Program-made: the position numbers and the translations under genes
The notes under the pieces: generated by a model
What the model saw: only the letters and a program-made list of their open reading frames with translations
What the model was told of the DNA's origin: nothing
Databases searched by the model: none
Assembly: GCA_964343305.1 (NCBI GenBank)
Contig: CAYFJO010000332.1
Span: forward strand, 1-12,070
Reading direction: 5' to 3'
Length of the DNA stretch: 12,070 nucleotides
Origin: CAYFJO01 sp964343305
GTDB lineage: Bacteria > Planctomycetota > Planctomycetia > Pirellulales > Pirellulaceae
In this document: piece after piece, positions 1-5,711 of the stretch
Position numbering within the stretch: the stretch's first letter is position 1
Layout of the letters: each line of letters opens with the position of its first letter

Positions 1-1
1 T

Positions 2-52
2 CCGCCAAAGGCTCCCAAAGTGCCGCCCAAGCCAGTTGGTCCGAAACGATAG
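2..52 (+). CDS. 3' end of a plus-strand gene (Pro/Lys-rich tail), partial
   Basis: The frame starting at base 2 reads PPKAPKVPPKPVGPKR and then TAG at 50-52. A Pro/Lys-rich, low-complexity basic tail is a common C-terminal end in planctomycete proteins. The stop lies 2 bases before the stop of the convergent gene at 55, which would make a tight tail-to-tail junction. Only 16 codons are visible, so neither the protein nor its coding status can be proven; it could be chance. Confidence 0.4.
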   Translation, partial: PPKAPKVPPKPVGPKR

Positions 53-54
53 AG

Positions 55-1305
55 TTAAGCTACGAGAAAAACGTTCCGTCCCCATTTTGGCTTTGAAGCG
101 TAAACCTCAAATACATCGGGGCCTTCGAATTCGCTCGACAGTTGCCGGGCCCATTGCCACAACTCGGTCATGAACTTGTCGTTGCCCAAGTCGAATGCGA
201 AATCCGTGCAGCACCGATGTTGCAAACGTGACATCTCGTCGGACGACATGCCGTACAACCGCCCAGGCGTGGTGACGAAGTACAGCCGGCCCACGTAATA
301 GCCGGTCTCTCGATCGGGCTCAAAGCGGCGAAACGAACTCGCGTCGAATTCAAAATCCTCGCCATCCTCTTGATGAACCGCCTCGCCTTCGAAGTGGCCG
401 TCGGGATATTGGCTCGTGCGATACATGGTCGCATCGTAATGGTCACGCCGCCCGGCGAACCACGCCAAGTTGTCTTGTCGATGCCGAAAGCCGATGTCGA
501 GATCGTTGATGTTTCGTTTGGCCTCGACAATCGCCAGCACTTCCACCAACGTGGACCGTCCGCGCGGAAGACGGACAACCATTTGATCGATCTCCGCGCG
601 GGCCGCACCCAACGTCACACCGGACAAAACACGAATTCGCCGGCGCGACTCTTCGCTTGTCGTCGCTCGGACAAAGTCACCGACGATGTGCTGCTCGACC
701 ACTTGACGCGAGATCTCTTCAAACGACGTGCCCGACTTGCCCGACTTTCGGCCACGCTGTTGCTGCACCTCGCGCAGATGTTCCTCGGCCGCGGTGATGC
801 CAACCGTCTTTCGATATGCCGCAAGCTCTGCTGCCGACCGATCGTAGTCCGCTTTTTCAGGATGCTTTTTGGCCAGCTCGGTTAGATCTGACTCCAACTG
901 ATCGTGTTTCCTTTTGAAGTCGCCCAGCTTCTCATTTAGCGCATCTCGTTTGGCCGCCGGTGCTCTTGTGAGTGCGCTGGTGAGTCCGTCGATCGCCTTG
1001 TCGGTGTCAAAAATGGATCGTTTGAGGGATTCGAATTGCTCAAACGCCGGCAAGGATTCAAGCATTTTGAAGCGCGATGCCGTTTGTCGTTCCAGTTCGA
1101 TCAATTTCGGATGCGAGCGGCGGATTTCCCGAATTTGGCATCGCGCGACGAATGCCGCGTTCTTCTCCCAATAGGATATCTGTTTTGTCAGCCAGCGCTT
1201 GAACGAATCAAAGTCAGCACGGCGCAAATCGAACAGCCGGTTTTTCAGATGACTGCGCAATGCTCGCACGCCACGCTGGACCTTGGGCAGATGCTCGGCG
1301 GTCAA
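55..1305 (-). CDS. Coiled-coil protein with PD-(D/E)XK nuclease-like domain
   Basis: Predicted 416-aa cytoplasmic protein from a TTG at 1305-1303 that overlaps the TGA stop of the upstream channel gene (TTGA). The first ATG (1392) would lie 88 bases inside that gene. AAGGTG sits 5 bases before the TTG. Residues about 70-190 are highly charged and helical, probably coiled coil (KLGDFKRKHDQLESDLTELA). Residues about 194-300 resemble a restriction-endonuclease-like core: helix SFEEISRQVVEQHI, then EIDQMVV with Asp240, then strand VEVLAIVEAK with Glu261-x-Lys263, then helix RHRQDNLAWF. The Asp/Glu-x-Lys spacing of about 20 residues and the hydrophobic strand before ExK fit PD-(D/E)XK enzymes. The C-terminal 110 residues are unassigned. 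I do not recognise the family; nuclease activity is inferred from motif only. Translational coupling implies joint function with the channel protein. Confidence 0.7.
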   Translation of the reverse strand: MTAEHLPKVQRGVRALRSHLKNRLFDLRRADFDSFKRWLTKQISYWEKNAAFVARCQIREIRRSHPKLIELERQTASRFKMLESLPAFEQFESLKRSIFDTDKAIDGLTSALTRAPAAKRDALNEKLGDFKRKHDQLESDLTELAKKHPEKADYDRSAAELAAYRKTVGITAAEEHLREVQQQRGRKSGKSGTSFEEISRQVVEQHIVGDFVRATTSEESRRRIRVLSGVTLGAARAEIDQMVVRLPRGRSTLVEVLAIVEAKRNINDLDIGFRHRQDNLAWFAGRRDHYDATMYRTSQYPDGHFEGEAVHQEDGEDFEFDASSFRRFEPDRETGYYVGRLYFVTTPGRLYGMSSDEMSRLQHRCCTDFAFDLGNDKFMTELWQWARQLSSEFEGPDVFEVYASKPKWGRNVFLVA

Positions 1306-2576
1306 CGAATCACCTTTCGGCTGAACGCGACAATGAACAGACCCAAATACACAATTCCCATCAAGAACTCGATCATGCCGGCGATGCGCCATTTCCCCTG
1401 CAACTCGGCGCCCGAATAGTCGCCGCTGAACGCCGTGATGCTGGTATCCAACGCGTAAATCACGTTGTTCGTCCCAGCCGAGAATCCGTAATCATGTGGC
1501 GATCCGCTGGGCCCGATGCTGAAAAAGAACAGCACGGCGAAAGCCAGCATGATCAGCGCACAAGCACCGAGCGCGCGAAACGGTTTCGTGCCATAGCCAC
1601 AGCTCAGATCGACAAACAACCAATTGAAAAACCGTCGCACGGCCGTGATCGGATTCGCCCACGACAAGCTCTTGCGTTCCATCCGGCGAAGTTGGTAGTA
1701 AGCCCAGTCCTCGTCTTCGAATTGGTTGATCGACTGAAACGTCGATCGCAGAAAGCTATATTCGCGAATCGCCGCTTGCCATTTGCCGACGCGCTCCGGC
1801 GCAATGCGTCCTTCGACGGTGTTGCGCCCGAGGTTGTAGGAACTCGCGACGACGCCTGTTAGCCAGAATTCCTGCAGGTCGCCAAGTTCGACATTTCCGA
1901 AGTTCAGTTTTCGACCGACGCTTGTGTTACTCAGATCCGTCGATGCGCCTAATTTGCTACCAAAAAAATCGGCGTCCAACCCTATCTGAGCGAAATTCAA
2001 CTTCAACTCGTCGTGCCACTTTGTGTCGCGGCACTTGAGCGCGCCGTCGATGGACACGTGCGAAAACACGGCGCGTCCATGACATTCGGCTCCTTCCAAT
2101 TTGACTTCGCCTTTGACGTGGGCGTAGCGAAAGTCGAGGTCGCCACGAATGACAACGTCTGCCAAGTTCAGCTCGCCATGAAACGTCGACCAACCGAATT
2201 CGACTTTCTTGTGAAACTCGGCCTTGAAAAACGAGGCGTGCAGTTCCGCGCTGTCACACTTTAATCCGCCTTCGAATTTTGCCCGCGACGCTTTGCAGCG
2301 AGTCAGTCTCGAGCCCTTGAAGTCACACTTGTCGTGAAACACGGCCGATCGCAAGATTAGATGCTTGATTTTGCAGCGGCGAATCGTGACAAGTTGTTCG
2401 AACTCGCAGCGGTTCAAATCCAGAGTTTCGATCGTGCACTCGATGATCGTGATCGGATTGGCGTACTTTTTCTTGGCGACAGAGATGCGGTCGATGACGG
2501 CGTTTTCGATTGACTCGCCCGCATCGAGCATTCGTTTGGCTTCGTCGTTCGAAATGTGGGTCCTTTCTCGGTTCAT
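1302..2576 (-). CDS. Pentapeptide-repeat-like beta-helix protein with two-TM ion channel module
   Basis: Predicted 424-aa inner-membrane protein. Residues about 28-238 are a degenerate pentapeptide-type array, with phenylalanine, leucine or cysteine recurring about every five residues (FHDKCDFKGSRL, FHGELNLAD, GDLDFRYAHVKGEVKLEG), expected to form a right-handed beta-helix. A charged linker follows (YYQLRRMERKSL, about 293-304), then CGYGTKPFRAL, TM1 (about 334-354), a re-entrant loop (about 376-388) and TM2 (about 397-418). This order matches known pentapeptide-repeat proteins ending in an Ion_trans_2 pore, but the loop reads TAFSGDY where K+ channels have TVGYGD, so selectivity is uncertain. 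The ATG at 2576 was chosen because the extension up to 2687 runs through the hairpin repeat at 2614-2685 and reads as non-protein sequence; no good ribosome site is seen. The nuclease-like gene follows with overlapping stop and start. Confidence 0.8.
   Translation of the reverse strand: MNRERTHISNDEAKRMLDAGESIENAVIDRISVAKKKYANPITIIECTIETLDLNRCEFEQLVTIRRCKIKHLILRSAVFHDKCDFKGSRLTRCKASRAKFEGGLKCDSAELHASFFKAEFHKKVEFGWSTFHGELNLADVVIRGDLDFRYAHVKGEVKLEGAECHGRAVFSHVSIDGALKCRDTKWHDELKLNFAQIGLDADFFGSKLGASTDLSNTSVGRKLNFGNVELGDLQEFWLTGVVASSYNLGRNTVEGRIAPERVGKWQAAIREYSFLRSTFQSINQFEDEDWAYYQLRRMERKSLSWANPITAVRRFFNWLFVDLSCGYGTKPFRALGACALIMLAFAVLFFFSIGPSGSPHDYGFSAGTNNVIYALDTSITAFSGDYSGAELQGKWRIAGMIEFLMGIVYLGLFIVAFSRKVIR
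1311..1316 (-). promoter_or_regulatory. Ribosome binding site for the coupled TTG start at 1305
   Basis: On the minus strand AAGGTG lies 5 bases upstream of TTG (1305-1303), inside the last codons of the upstream gene. This decides the TTG over the upstream ATG at 1392, which has no comparable site and would need a long overlap. It suggests coupling by re-initiation at the stop codon. Confidence 0.55.
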
Positions 2577-2613
2577 GATGGTTAGTGTAGCTCTGTTTTT
2601 TGGAAACGGTGAG

Positions 2614-2685
2614 GGTGGCTGGGGTTGGGTTCTCAAGCCCCCCAGCGCAGTTACTGAGAGGCTCGAAGACTCGATCCCAGCCACC
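2614..2685. repeat. REP/MITE-like long imperfect hairpin
   Basis: Arms 2614-2641 and 2658-2685 (28 bases each) flank a 16-base loop. The outer 10 pairs are perfect (GGTGGCTGGG with CCCAGCCACC). In plus-strand RNA, 21 pairs are Watson-Crick, 4 are G.U and 3 are C.A or A.C. All seven imperfections are therefore transitions, as expected of a decaying palindrome. It lies in the spacer between divergently transcribed genes. No T-run follows either arm, so it is not a standard terminator. Whether it is dispersed in the genome cannot be seen here. Confidence 0.75.
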
Positions 2686-2797
2686 ATGTCTTTCTGACGT
2701 AACTTCCTTTAACTAGTCTAGATACGCAAATCGGCCCGATAGTTCGCACAACGGGTTCAATAAACCGCCCCCCACGCGCATCTTTACACAAACGGCC

Positions 2798-2803
2798 AGG
2801 AGA
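2798..2803 (+). promoter_or_regulatory. Ribosome binding site fixing the TTG start of the sigma factor
   Basis: AGGAGA lies 6 bases before the TTG at 2810-2812, a near-ideal anti-Shine-Dalgarno match and spacing. It supports the rare TTG start of the ECF sigma factor. No confident -35/-10 pair was found in 2690-2797. Confidence 0.75.
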
Positions 2804-2809
2804 CGCCCG

Positions 2810-3349
2810 TTGCCATCCGCAGAAAGTGATAATCTGCCCGACGAGGGCAAAATCGACCCTGCGGTAGTCGCGGAACTGTTCGCCAGGCACGGCGAAGAAT
2901 TGAAGCGTTTTCTAATCGGCATGCTTCGCGACCCTCATTTGGCGAGCGATATGGTCCAGGCGGCTTTCGCCAAGTTGGCTGAAAAGGGCCACGACACTCG
3001 CGAGGAATCTCGTAAAGCGTGGTTGTTTCGCGTGGCCTACAACGAAGCGATGTTGGTCAAGCGACGTGAGAAAACCGGCGACAAGGTGGTCGAGCGGCTG
3101 GGTTGGACAAAGCCGACTTCCGGGCACTCGGCCGACGAGCCCGTGATCCGGTTCGAGGCGGTCGAGTTGGTTCGCCAGGCGATGGACGAATTGCCGGCAA
3201 AACAGAGACAAGTCGTTCACATGAGGATTTACGAAGAAAAGACATTCGCAGTGATTGCCGAAGAGTTGGACATCCCACTCGGCACGGCGTTGGCACGGAT
3301 GCGAAGTGCACTGAAGAAACTGAGAGAGAAACTAGATGATGAATTGTAG
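2810..3349 (+). CDS. ECF-type RNA polymerase sigma factor (sigma-70 family)
   Basis: 179-aa protein, the usual length of an ECF sigma factor with only the sigma-2 and sigma-4 domains. Sigma-2 spans about residues 20-88: LFARHGEELKRFL, then DPHLASDMVQAAFAKL (the region 2.1/2.2 pattern that contacts the beta' subunit), then RKAWLFRVAYNEAMLVKRR (regions 2.3/2.4, -10 recognition). Sigma-4 spans about 116-173: MDELPAKQRQVVHMRIYEEK followed by the helix-turn-helix TFAVIAEELDIPLGTALARM and the basic tail ALKKLREKL, for -35 recognition. It starts with TTG behind AGGAGA. A membrane anti-sigma-like gene follows after 63 bases and a secreted helical protein after that, suggesting release by an envelope signal. 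The regulon and ECF subgroup cannot be named from sequence alone. Confidence 0.93.
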   Translation: MPSAESDNLPDEGKIDPAVVAELFARHGEELKRFLIGMLRDPHLASDMVQAAFAKLAEKGHDTREESRKAWLFRVAYNEAMLVKRREKTGDKVVERLGWTKPTSGHSADEPVIRFEAVELVRQAMDELPAKQRQVVHMRIYEEKTFAVIAEELDIPLGTALARMRSALKKLREKLDDEL

Positions 3350-3356
3350 AACAATT
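3342..3356. repeat. Dyad overlapping the sigma factor stop codon
   Basis: AATTGT (3342-3347), spacer AGA and ACAATT (3351-3356) form a perfect 6-bp inverted repeat across the sigma factor stop codon (3347-3349). Its right arm is shared with the left arm of the next dyad (3349-3370), so the two hairpins would be mutually exclusive in RNA. Confidence 0.5.
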
Positions 3357-3370
3357 GTCCCCAATTGTTC
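3349..3370. promoter_or_regulatory. Perfect 9-bp dyad, first of two related copies
   Basis: GAACAATTG (3349-3357), loop TCCC, CAATTGTTC (3362-3370). It begins on the last base of the sigma factor stop codon. It could be an operator for a dimeric regulator or an RNA hairpin setting the ratio of sigma to anti-sigma. A GC-rich stem and T-run are lacking, so a standard terminator is unlikely. Confidence 0.6.
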
Positions 3371-3383
3371 CACGAGTCCCAGG

Positions 3384-3404
3384 AAACAGTTGAGACAACT
3401 GTTT
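3384..3404. promoter_or_regulatory. Perfect 9-bp dyad, second related copy
   Basis: AAACAGTTG (3384-3392), spacer AGA, CAACTGTTT (3396-3404). It matches the dyad at 3349-3370 at 7 of 9 arm positions, and both differing positions are changed on both arms so that pairing is kept. The shared consensus is RAACARTTG-N3/4-CAAYTGTTY. It ends 8 bases before the proposed ATG of the anti-sigma gene and is followed by TG, so a terminator role is weak. Confidence 0.6.
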
Positions 3405-3412
3405 TGCACAAA

Positions 3413-3967
3413 ATGATTCCACAACGAAACGATTTGGATTGGCTGGCCTTTCAATATCTCGCCAATGAACTTAGCGACGCCCAGCGCAGCGCATTCGAAG
3501 ATCAACTGGCCACCGATCAAAACGCCCGCGAGGCACTCGCCCGTTCAGTTGAACTCACTCAAGCGGTTGTCGCGGCCGAGCAAACAGAGCACGTCGTTTC
3601 AGCCGCCGAAACGTCGGATCGCGATCTATGGCAGCCGATCGCCTGGCTTGCGTCAACCATTGCGTTGTGCTTGTCATTTGTGCTGGTTTATCAACGGGTC
3701 ACGATGAAACCGCCCGTTGCAGAACAACGTCCCGTTTCCATCGCCGAAAAAGAATCGCAACTGGCTTTGAACTGGGTGGATACCTTCGACAAACTAGGCG
3801 ACCAGCAGAATGAAGACGTGATAGAAGTCGAGGAGTTCGACGAATCGATTGACGAGCCGGCGTTCATGGACCCGCCAGATTGGATGTTTGCGGCTGTCGA
3901 AGGCTTGGCCGATGAAGAGATGGACGACGACAAGGAAATGATGGAGTCGACGGACAACGAGTCTTAA
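3413..3967 (+). CDS. Anti-sigma-factor-like single-pass membrane protein
   Basis: 184-aa protein from the ATG at 3413. A TTG at 3365 would add 16 residues but lies inside the first dyad. Residues 10-44 (WLAFQYLANELSDAQRSAFE and following) resemble the N-terminal helical sigma-binding domain of anti-sigma factors. The HxxxCxxC zinc motif of ZAS-type proteins is absent. One membrane helix spans about 74-93 (PIAWLASTIALCLSFVLVYQ). The C-terminal half is strikingly acidic (DVIEVEEFDESIDEP; MDDDKEMMESTDNES) and should be periplasmic. Position directly after an ECF sigma factor is the main support for the call; sequence similarity is modest. Inferred role: hold the sigma factor at the membrane until an envelope signal is sensed. 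The next gene starts 10 bases after the stop, which implies co-transcription. Confidence 0.75.
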   Translation: MIPQRNDLDWLAFQYLANELSDAQRSAFEDQLATDQNAREALARSVELTQAVVAAEQTEHVVSAAETSDRDLWQPIAWLASTIALCLSFVLVYQRVTMKPPVAEQRPVSIAEKESQLALNWVDTFDKLGDQQNEDVIEVEEFDESIDEPAFMDPPDWMFAAVEGLADEEMDDDKEMMESTDNES

Positions 3968-3977
3968 AGAGTCAACG

Positions 3978-4643
3978 ATGAAGAATGTCTTTTTAATTGT
4001 CGCGCTGGCCATGTATTTGGCTTCACCGTTGTGGGCCCAAAGCGAAAACAAAAAGCCAACGGGCAAATCTTCCAGCAGTAAATCGTCGGCATCGGACAAA
4101 TCGGCCAAACGTAAGGAAGTCGCCAAGTTGATTCCCGAGCGCGAAGCGATGGCGATGACGTTCATGCGGAAGAACCATCCGGAACTTGAAGAGTTGCTCA
4201 TTTATCTCAAAGAAAACGATCCGAATCGATATCGTCTTGCCGTGCACGGTCTCTATCGCACGTCGCATCGTTTGGCGCAATACCATGACCGCGGCGACAA
4301 TGATCGATACGGATTGGAACTCAAGCTTTGGCAAGCCGAGTCGCGCGGTTGGCTGCTCATCGCTCGCATGAAAATGGAGAACACGAAGGAGCTAAAGCAG
4401 CAACTCCGTGACGCTGTCGGCGAGCAGATGGACATCCGTATTGAATTGTTGAAGCTTGATCGTGCCAGACGCGCTGCGCAACTGAAGAGTCTGGACGAGC
4501 AGATCGAGCAAATCACGAAGAACCGGGATGCGGAAATTGAAAAGCAAATTCGCTTGCGAACGGGCGGATCTCGGACTAAAACTAAGGCCCCACCCAAAAC
4601 ATCCAACCCATCCAAGACCGATGCCAGGAAGGCGAAGAATTAA
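3978..4643 (+). CDS. Secreted charged helical protein of the sigma operon
   Basis: 221-aa protein with a type I signal peptide (MKNVFLIVALAMYLASPLWA, cleavage near residue 20). A Ser/Lys linker covers residues 22-47, followed by a long, very charged helical region (about 47-195) and a basic Lys/Thr/Pro tail. Segments such as RKNHPELEELLIYLKENDPN and ELKQQLRDAVGEQMDIRIEL suggest helical hairpins like those of periplasmic Spy, CpxP or CnrX-type stress and metal sensors. That resemblance is structural and unproven, and no metal-binding cluster is evident. It is the third gene of the sigma/anti-sigma unit, so it may be the sensor that modulates the anti-sigma factor, or a major target of the sigma factor. 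I do not recognise a named family. Confidence 0.75.
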   Translation: MKNVFLIVALAMYLASPLWAQSENKKPTGKSSSSKSSASDKSAKRKEVAKLIPEREAMAMTFMRKNHPELEELLIYLKENDPNRYRLAVHGLYRTSHRLAQYHDRGDNDRYGLELKLWQAESRGWLLIARMKMENTKELKQQLRDAVGEQMDIRIELLKLDRARRAAQLKSLDEQIEQITKNRDAEIEKQIRLRTGGSRTKTKAPPKTSNPSKTDARKAKN

Positions 4644-4651
4644 CTCATTAG

Positions 4652-4756
4652 ATTCCAAATCACAGAAAAGCAAATCCCAAATCTCAGAATTCAAAGTTTG
4701 AATATTGAGGACTGGGATTTTCAATTTGATTGTTATTTGTGATTTGCATTTTGGAG
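4652..4756. repeat. A/T-rich imperfect inverted repeat
   Basis: The centre is ATTCAAA-G-TTTGAAT (4689-4703). Outward, CAAATCCCAAATCTCAG on the left mirrors TTGAGGACTGGGATTT on the right (about 20 of 25 positions match), and CCAAATCACAG mirrors TTTGTGATTTGCATTTTGG with gaps. The element fills the spacer after the sigma operon and ends just before the ribosome site of a small ORF. It may act as a bidirectional transcript end or be a decayed mobile repeat. A similar A/T-rich inverted element lies in the accB-accC spacer. Confidence 0.6.
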
Positions 4757-4768
4757 TTTTTTCCAGCC

Positions 4769-4774
4769 AGGAGA
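4769..4774 (+). promoter_or_regulatory. Ribosome binding site of the 24-aa small ORF
   Basis: AGGAGA lies 6 bases before the GTG at 4781-4783, the same motif and spacing as for the sigma factor TTG at 2810. It is the strongest evidence that the small ORF is translated. Confidence 0.6.
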
Positions 4775-4780
4775 ACGACT

Positions 4781-4855
4781 GTGCAGAGAAACATCCACTT
4801 TGCAATCGAAATGATCGTCCGCAATGGCAACGTGATTCCGCAACTGTTTACCTAA
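4781..4855 (+). CDS. 24-aa small protein or leader peptide with its own terminator
   Basis: A GTG start follows AGGAGA at ideal spacing. The 24-codon frame begins MQRNIHFAIEMIVRNG and ends VIPQLFT, and TAA is followed after 9 bases by a perfect 15-bp hairpin terminator. It has no membrane helix and no run of one amino acid typical of a biosynthetic attenuator leader. The compact block of ribosome site, ORF and terminator looks like an independent small gene. Alternatives are a leader peptide attenuating the downstream gene at 5008, or a structured small RNA in which the ORF is incidental. No family is recognised. Confidence 0.5.
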   Translation: MQRNIHFAIEMIVRNGNVIPQLFT

Positions 4856-4864
4856 CGAGGTTCC

Positions 4865-4901
4865 AGCAGCCCGGCTGTTCCAAACAGCCGGGCTGCTCTT
4901 T
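4865..4901 (+). terminator. Strong intrinsic terminator, 15-bp perfect stem
   Basis: Arms AGCAGCCCGGCTGTT (4865-4879) and AACAGCCGGGCTGCT (4883-4897) pair perfectly around a CCA loop and are followed by CTTTA. The T-run is short, but the GC-rich stem is long. It lies 9 bases after the small ORF and 106 bases before the gene at 5008. Confidence 0.85.
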
Positions 4902-5007
4902 ATCGCACATCGAGGATCGATGGCGACGCAATTGTAATTTGGTGCTCAACGTGACGGACCGCATTGGCATCGCCCCCACATTTCTCTCACGTTTGGAGAC
5001 ACACAGA

Positions 5008-5541
5008 ATGAACGTACTGCGAACCCTCACCCTGTTGGCCTTGGCCATGCTCATCGCCATGCCAGCCAACGCCGACGACAAAAAGAAGGCTGACGGCGAA
5101 AAGAAAGCTGCCGCCAAAAAAGATGGCGAAAAGAAGCCTGGCGCGAAGAAGCCCGGTAACAAAGGCGGCGGAATTGCCAAGATGTTGGAATCCAAAGGCA
5201 TCGAGTTGTCCGAAGAGCAACAAGCCAAGCTCAAGGAAGTCTTGGCGTCGCAAAAAGGTGCTTCCTCCGAATTGCGCAAGAAAGTCGCGGAACTGCGCAA
5301 AAAGGCGGCCGCAGATGGCTTGAAGGGCAAAGAAGCAGCAGCGGCAGTGAAAGCCGGTCTGTCCGAAGAAGAGCAGGCTGCGTATGCGAAACTCGGAAAC
5401 ATTCGCACAGCAATCATGGGTATCCTGACTGACGAGCAAAAAGCCAAATTCGCGCCGAAGCGCAAGCCAGGCTCTAAGAAGGGCGATGCCAAGAAAGGCG
5501 AAGGCAAAAAGAAGACCGATGCAAAAAAGACCGATGAGTAG
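5008..5541 (+). CDS. Secreted Lys/Ala-rich protein with LTxxQ-type (Spy/CpxP-like) motifs
   Basis: 177-aa protein from the ATG at 5008; GGAGA (4995-4999) precedes it by 8 bases. A signal peptide is clear (MNVLRTLTLLALAMLIAMPA, cleavage near NA|DD at residue 22). A Lys/Ala/Gly low-complexity linker (about 23-52) leads to a helical domain (about 53-150) containing LSEEQQAKLKEV and, later, LTDEQKAKF. These two LT/LS-x-x-Q motifs are the hallmark spacing unit of Spy/CpxP-type periplasmic proteins, which act as chaperones or sense envelope stress. The C-terminus is another Lys-rich tail. Such basic low-complexity ends are common in planctomycete secreted proteins and may contact anionic cell-wall material (inference). 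It is probably monocistronic, bounded by terminators on both sides. It may belong to the same envelope-stress response as the sigma operon upstream. Confidence 0.8.
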   Translation: MNVLRTLTLLALAMLIAMPANADDKKKADGEKKAAAKKDGEKKPGAKKPGNKGGGIAKMLESKGIELSEEQQAKLKEVLASQKGASSELRKKVAELRKKAAADGLKGKEAAAAVKAGLSEEEQAAYAKLGNIRTAIMGILTDEQKAKFAPKRKPGSKKGDAKKGEGKKKTDAKKTDE

Positions 5542-5568
5542 ATTTCGTTAAATCGGCGAATCAATGCC

Positions 5569-5604
5569 AAAACGGACTGCCGTGCAACACGGCAGTCCGT
5601 TTTC
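5569..5604. terminator. Bidirectional intrinsic terminator, 16-bp perfect stem
   Basis: The arm AAAACGGACTGCCGTG (5569-5584), loop CAA and arm CACGGCAGTCCGTTTT (5588-5603) form a perfect 16-bp stem. On the plus strand it ends in TTTT; the A-tract on the other side gives a T-tract on the minus strand. It sits between the plus-strand gene ending at 5541 and the minus-strand locus ending at 5667 or 5707, so it can serve both. Confidence 0.9.
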
Positions 5605-5666
5605 TTGCGCTTACGGGACTTGATCCAATACGCTCTTCAATATAAATTCCTCTTCCTTTCTCACTC

Positions 5667-5711
5667 TCAGGCGTGAACCGACACTTCATCGAACTCTTTG
5701 ATCACATCAGG
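5667..5711 (-). pseudogene. Probable original C-terminus in the shifted frame
   Basis: In the frame adjacent to the 271-aa ORF, minus-strand codons read PDVIKEFDEVSVHA and end at TGA (5667-5669). The segment overlaps the ORF stop and looks like protein rather than spacer. A one-base indel near 5712-5716 would join it to the ORF end VLRDA. The evidence is short, so this is tentative. Confidence 0.4.

Noticed and set aside
2577..2687. N-terminal extension of the channel gene to the ATG at 2687
   Set aside because: The extension is encoded by the palindromic repeat and is unlike protein; the ATG at 2576 is preferred.
4705..5007. Upstream extension of the gene at 5008 to a frame opening at 4705
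   Set aside because: It runs through the inverted repeat and the terminator, and the signal peptide begins exactly at the ATG at 5008 behind GGAGA.
4848..5570. 240-codon minus-strand frame rich in Phe, Ser and Leu
   Set aside because: It is the complement of the Lys/Ala-rich secreted gene; Lys codons read as Phe/Leu on the other strand, keeping the frame open.
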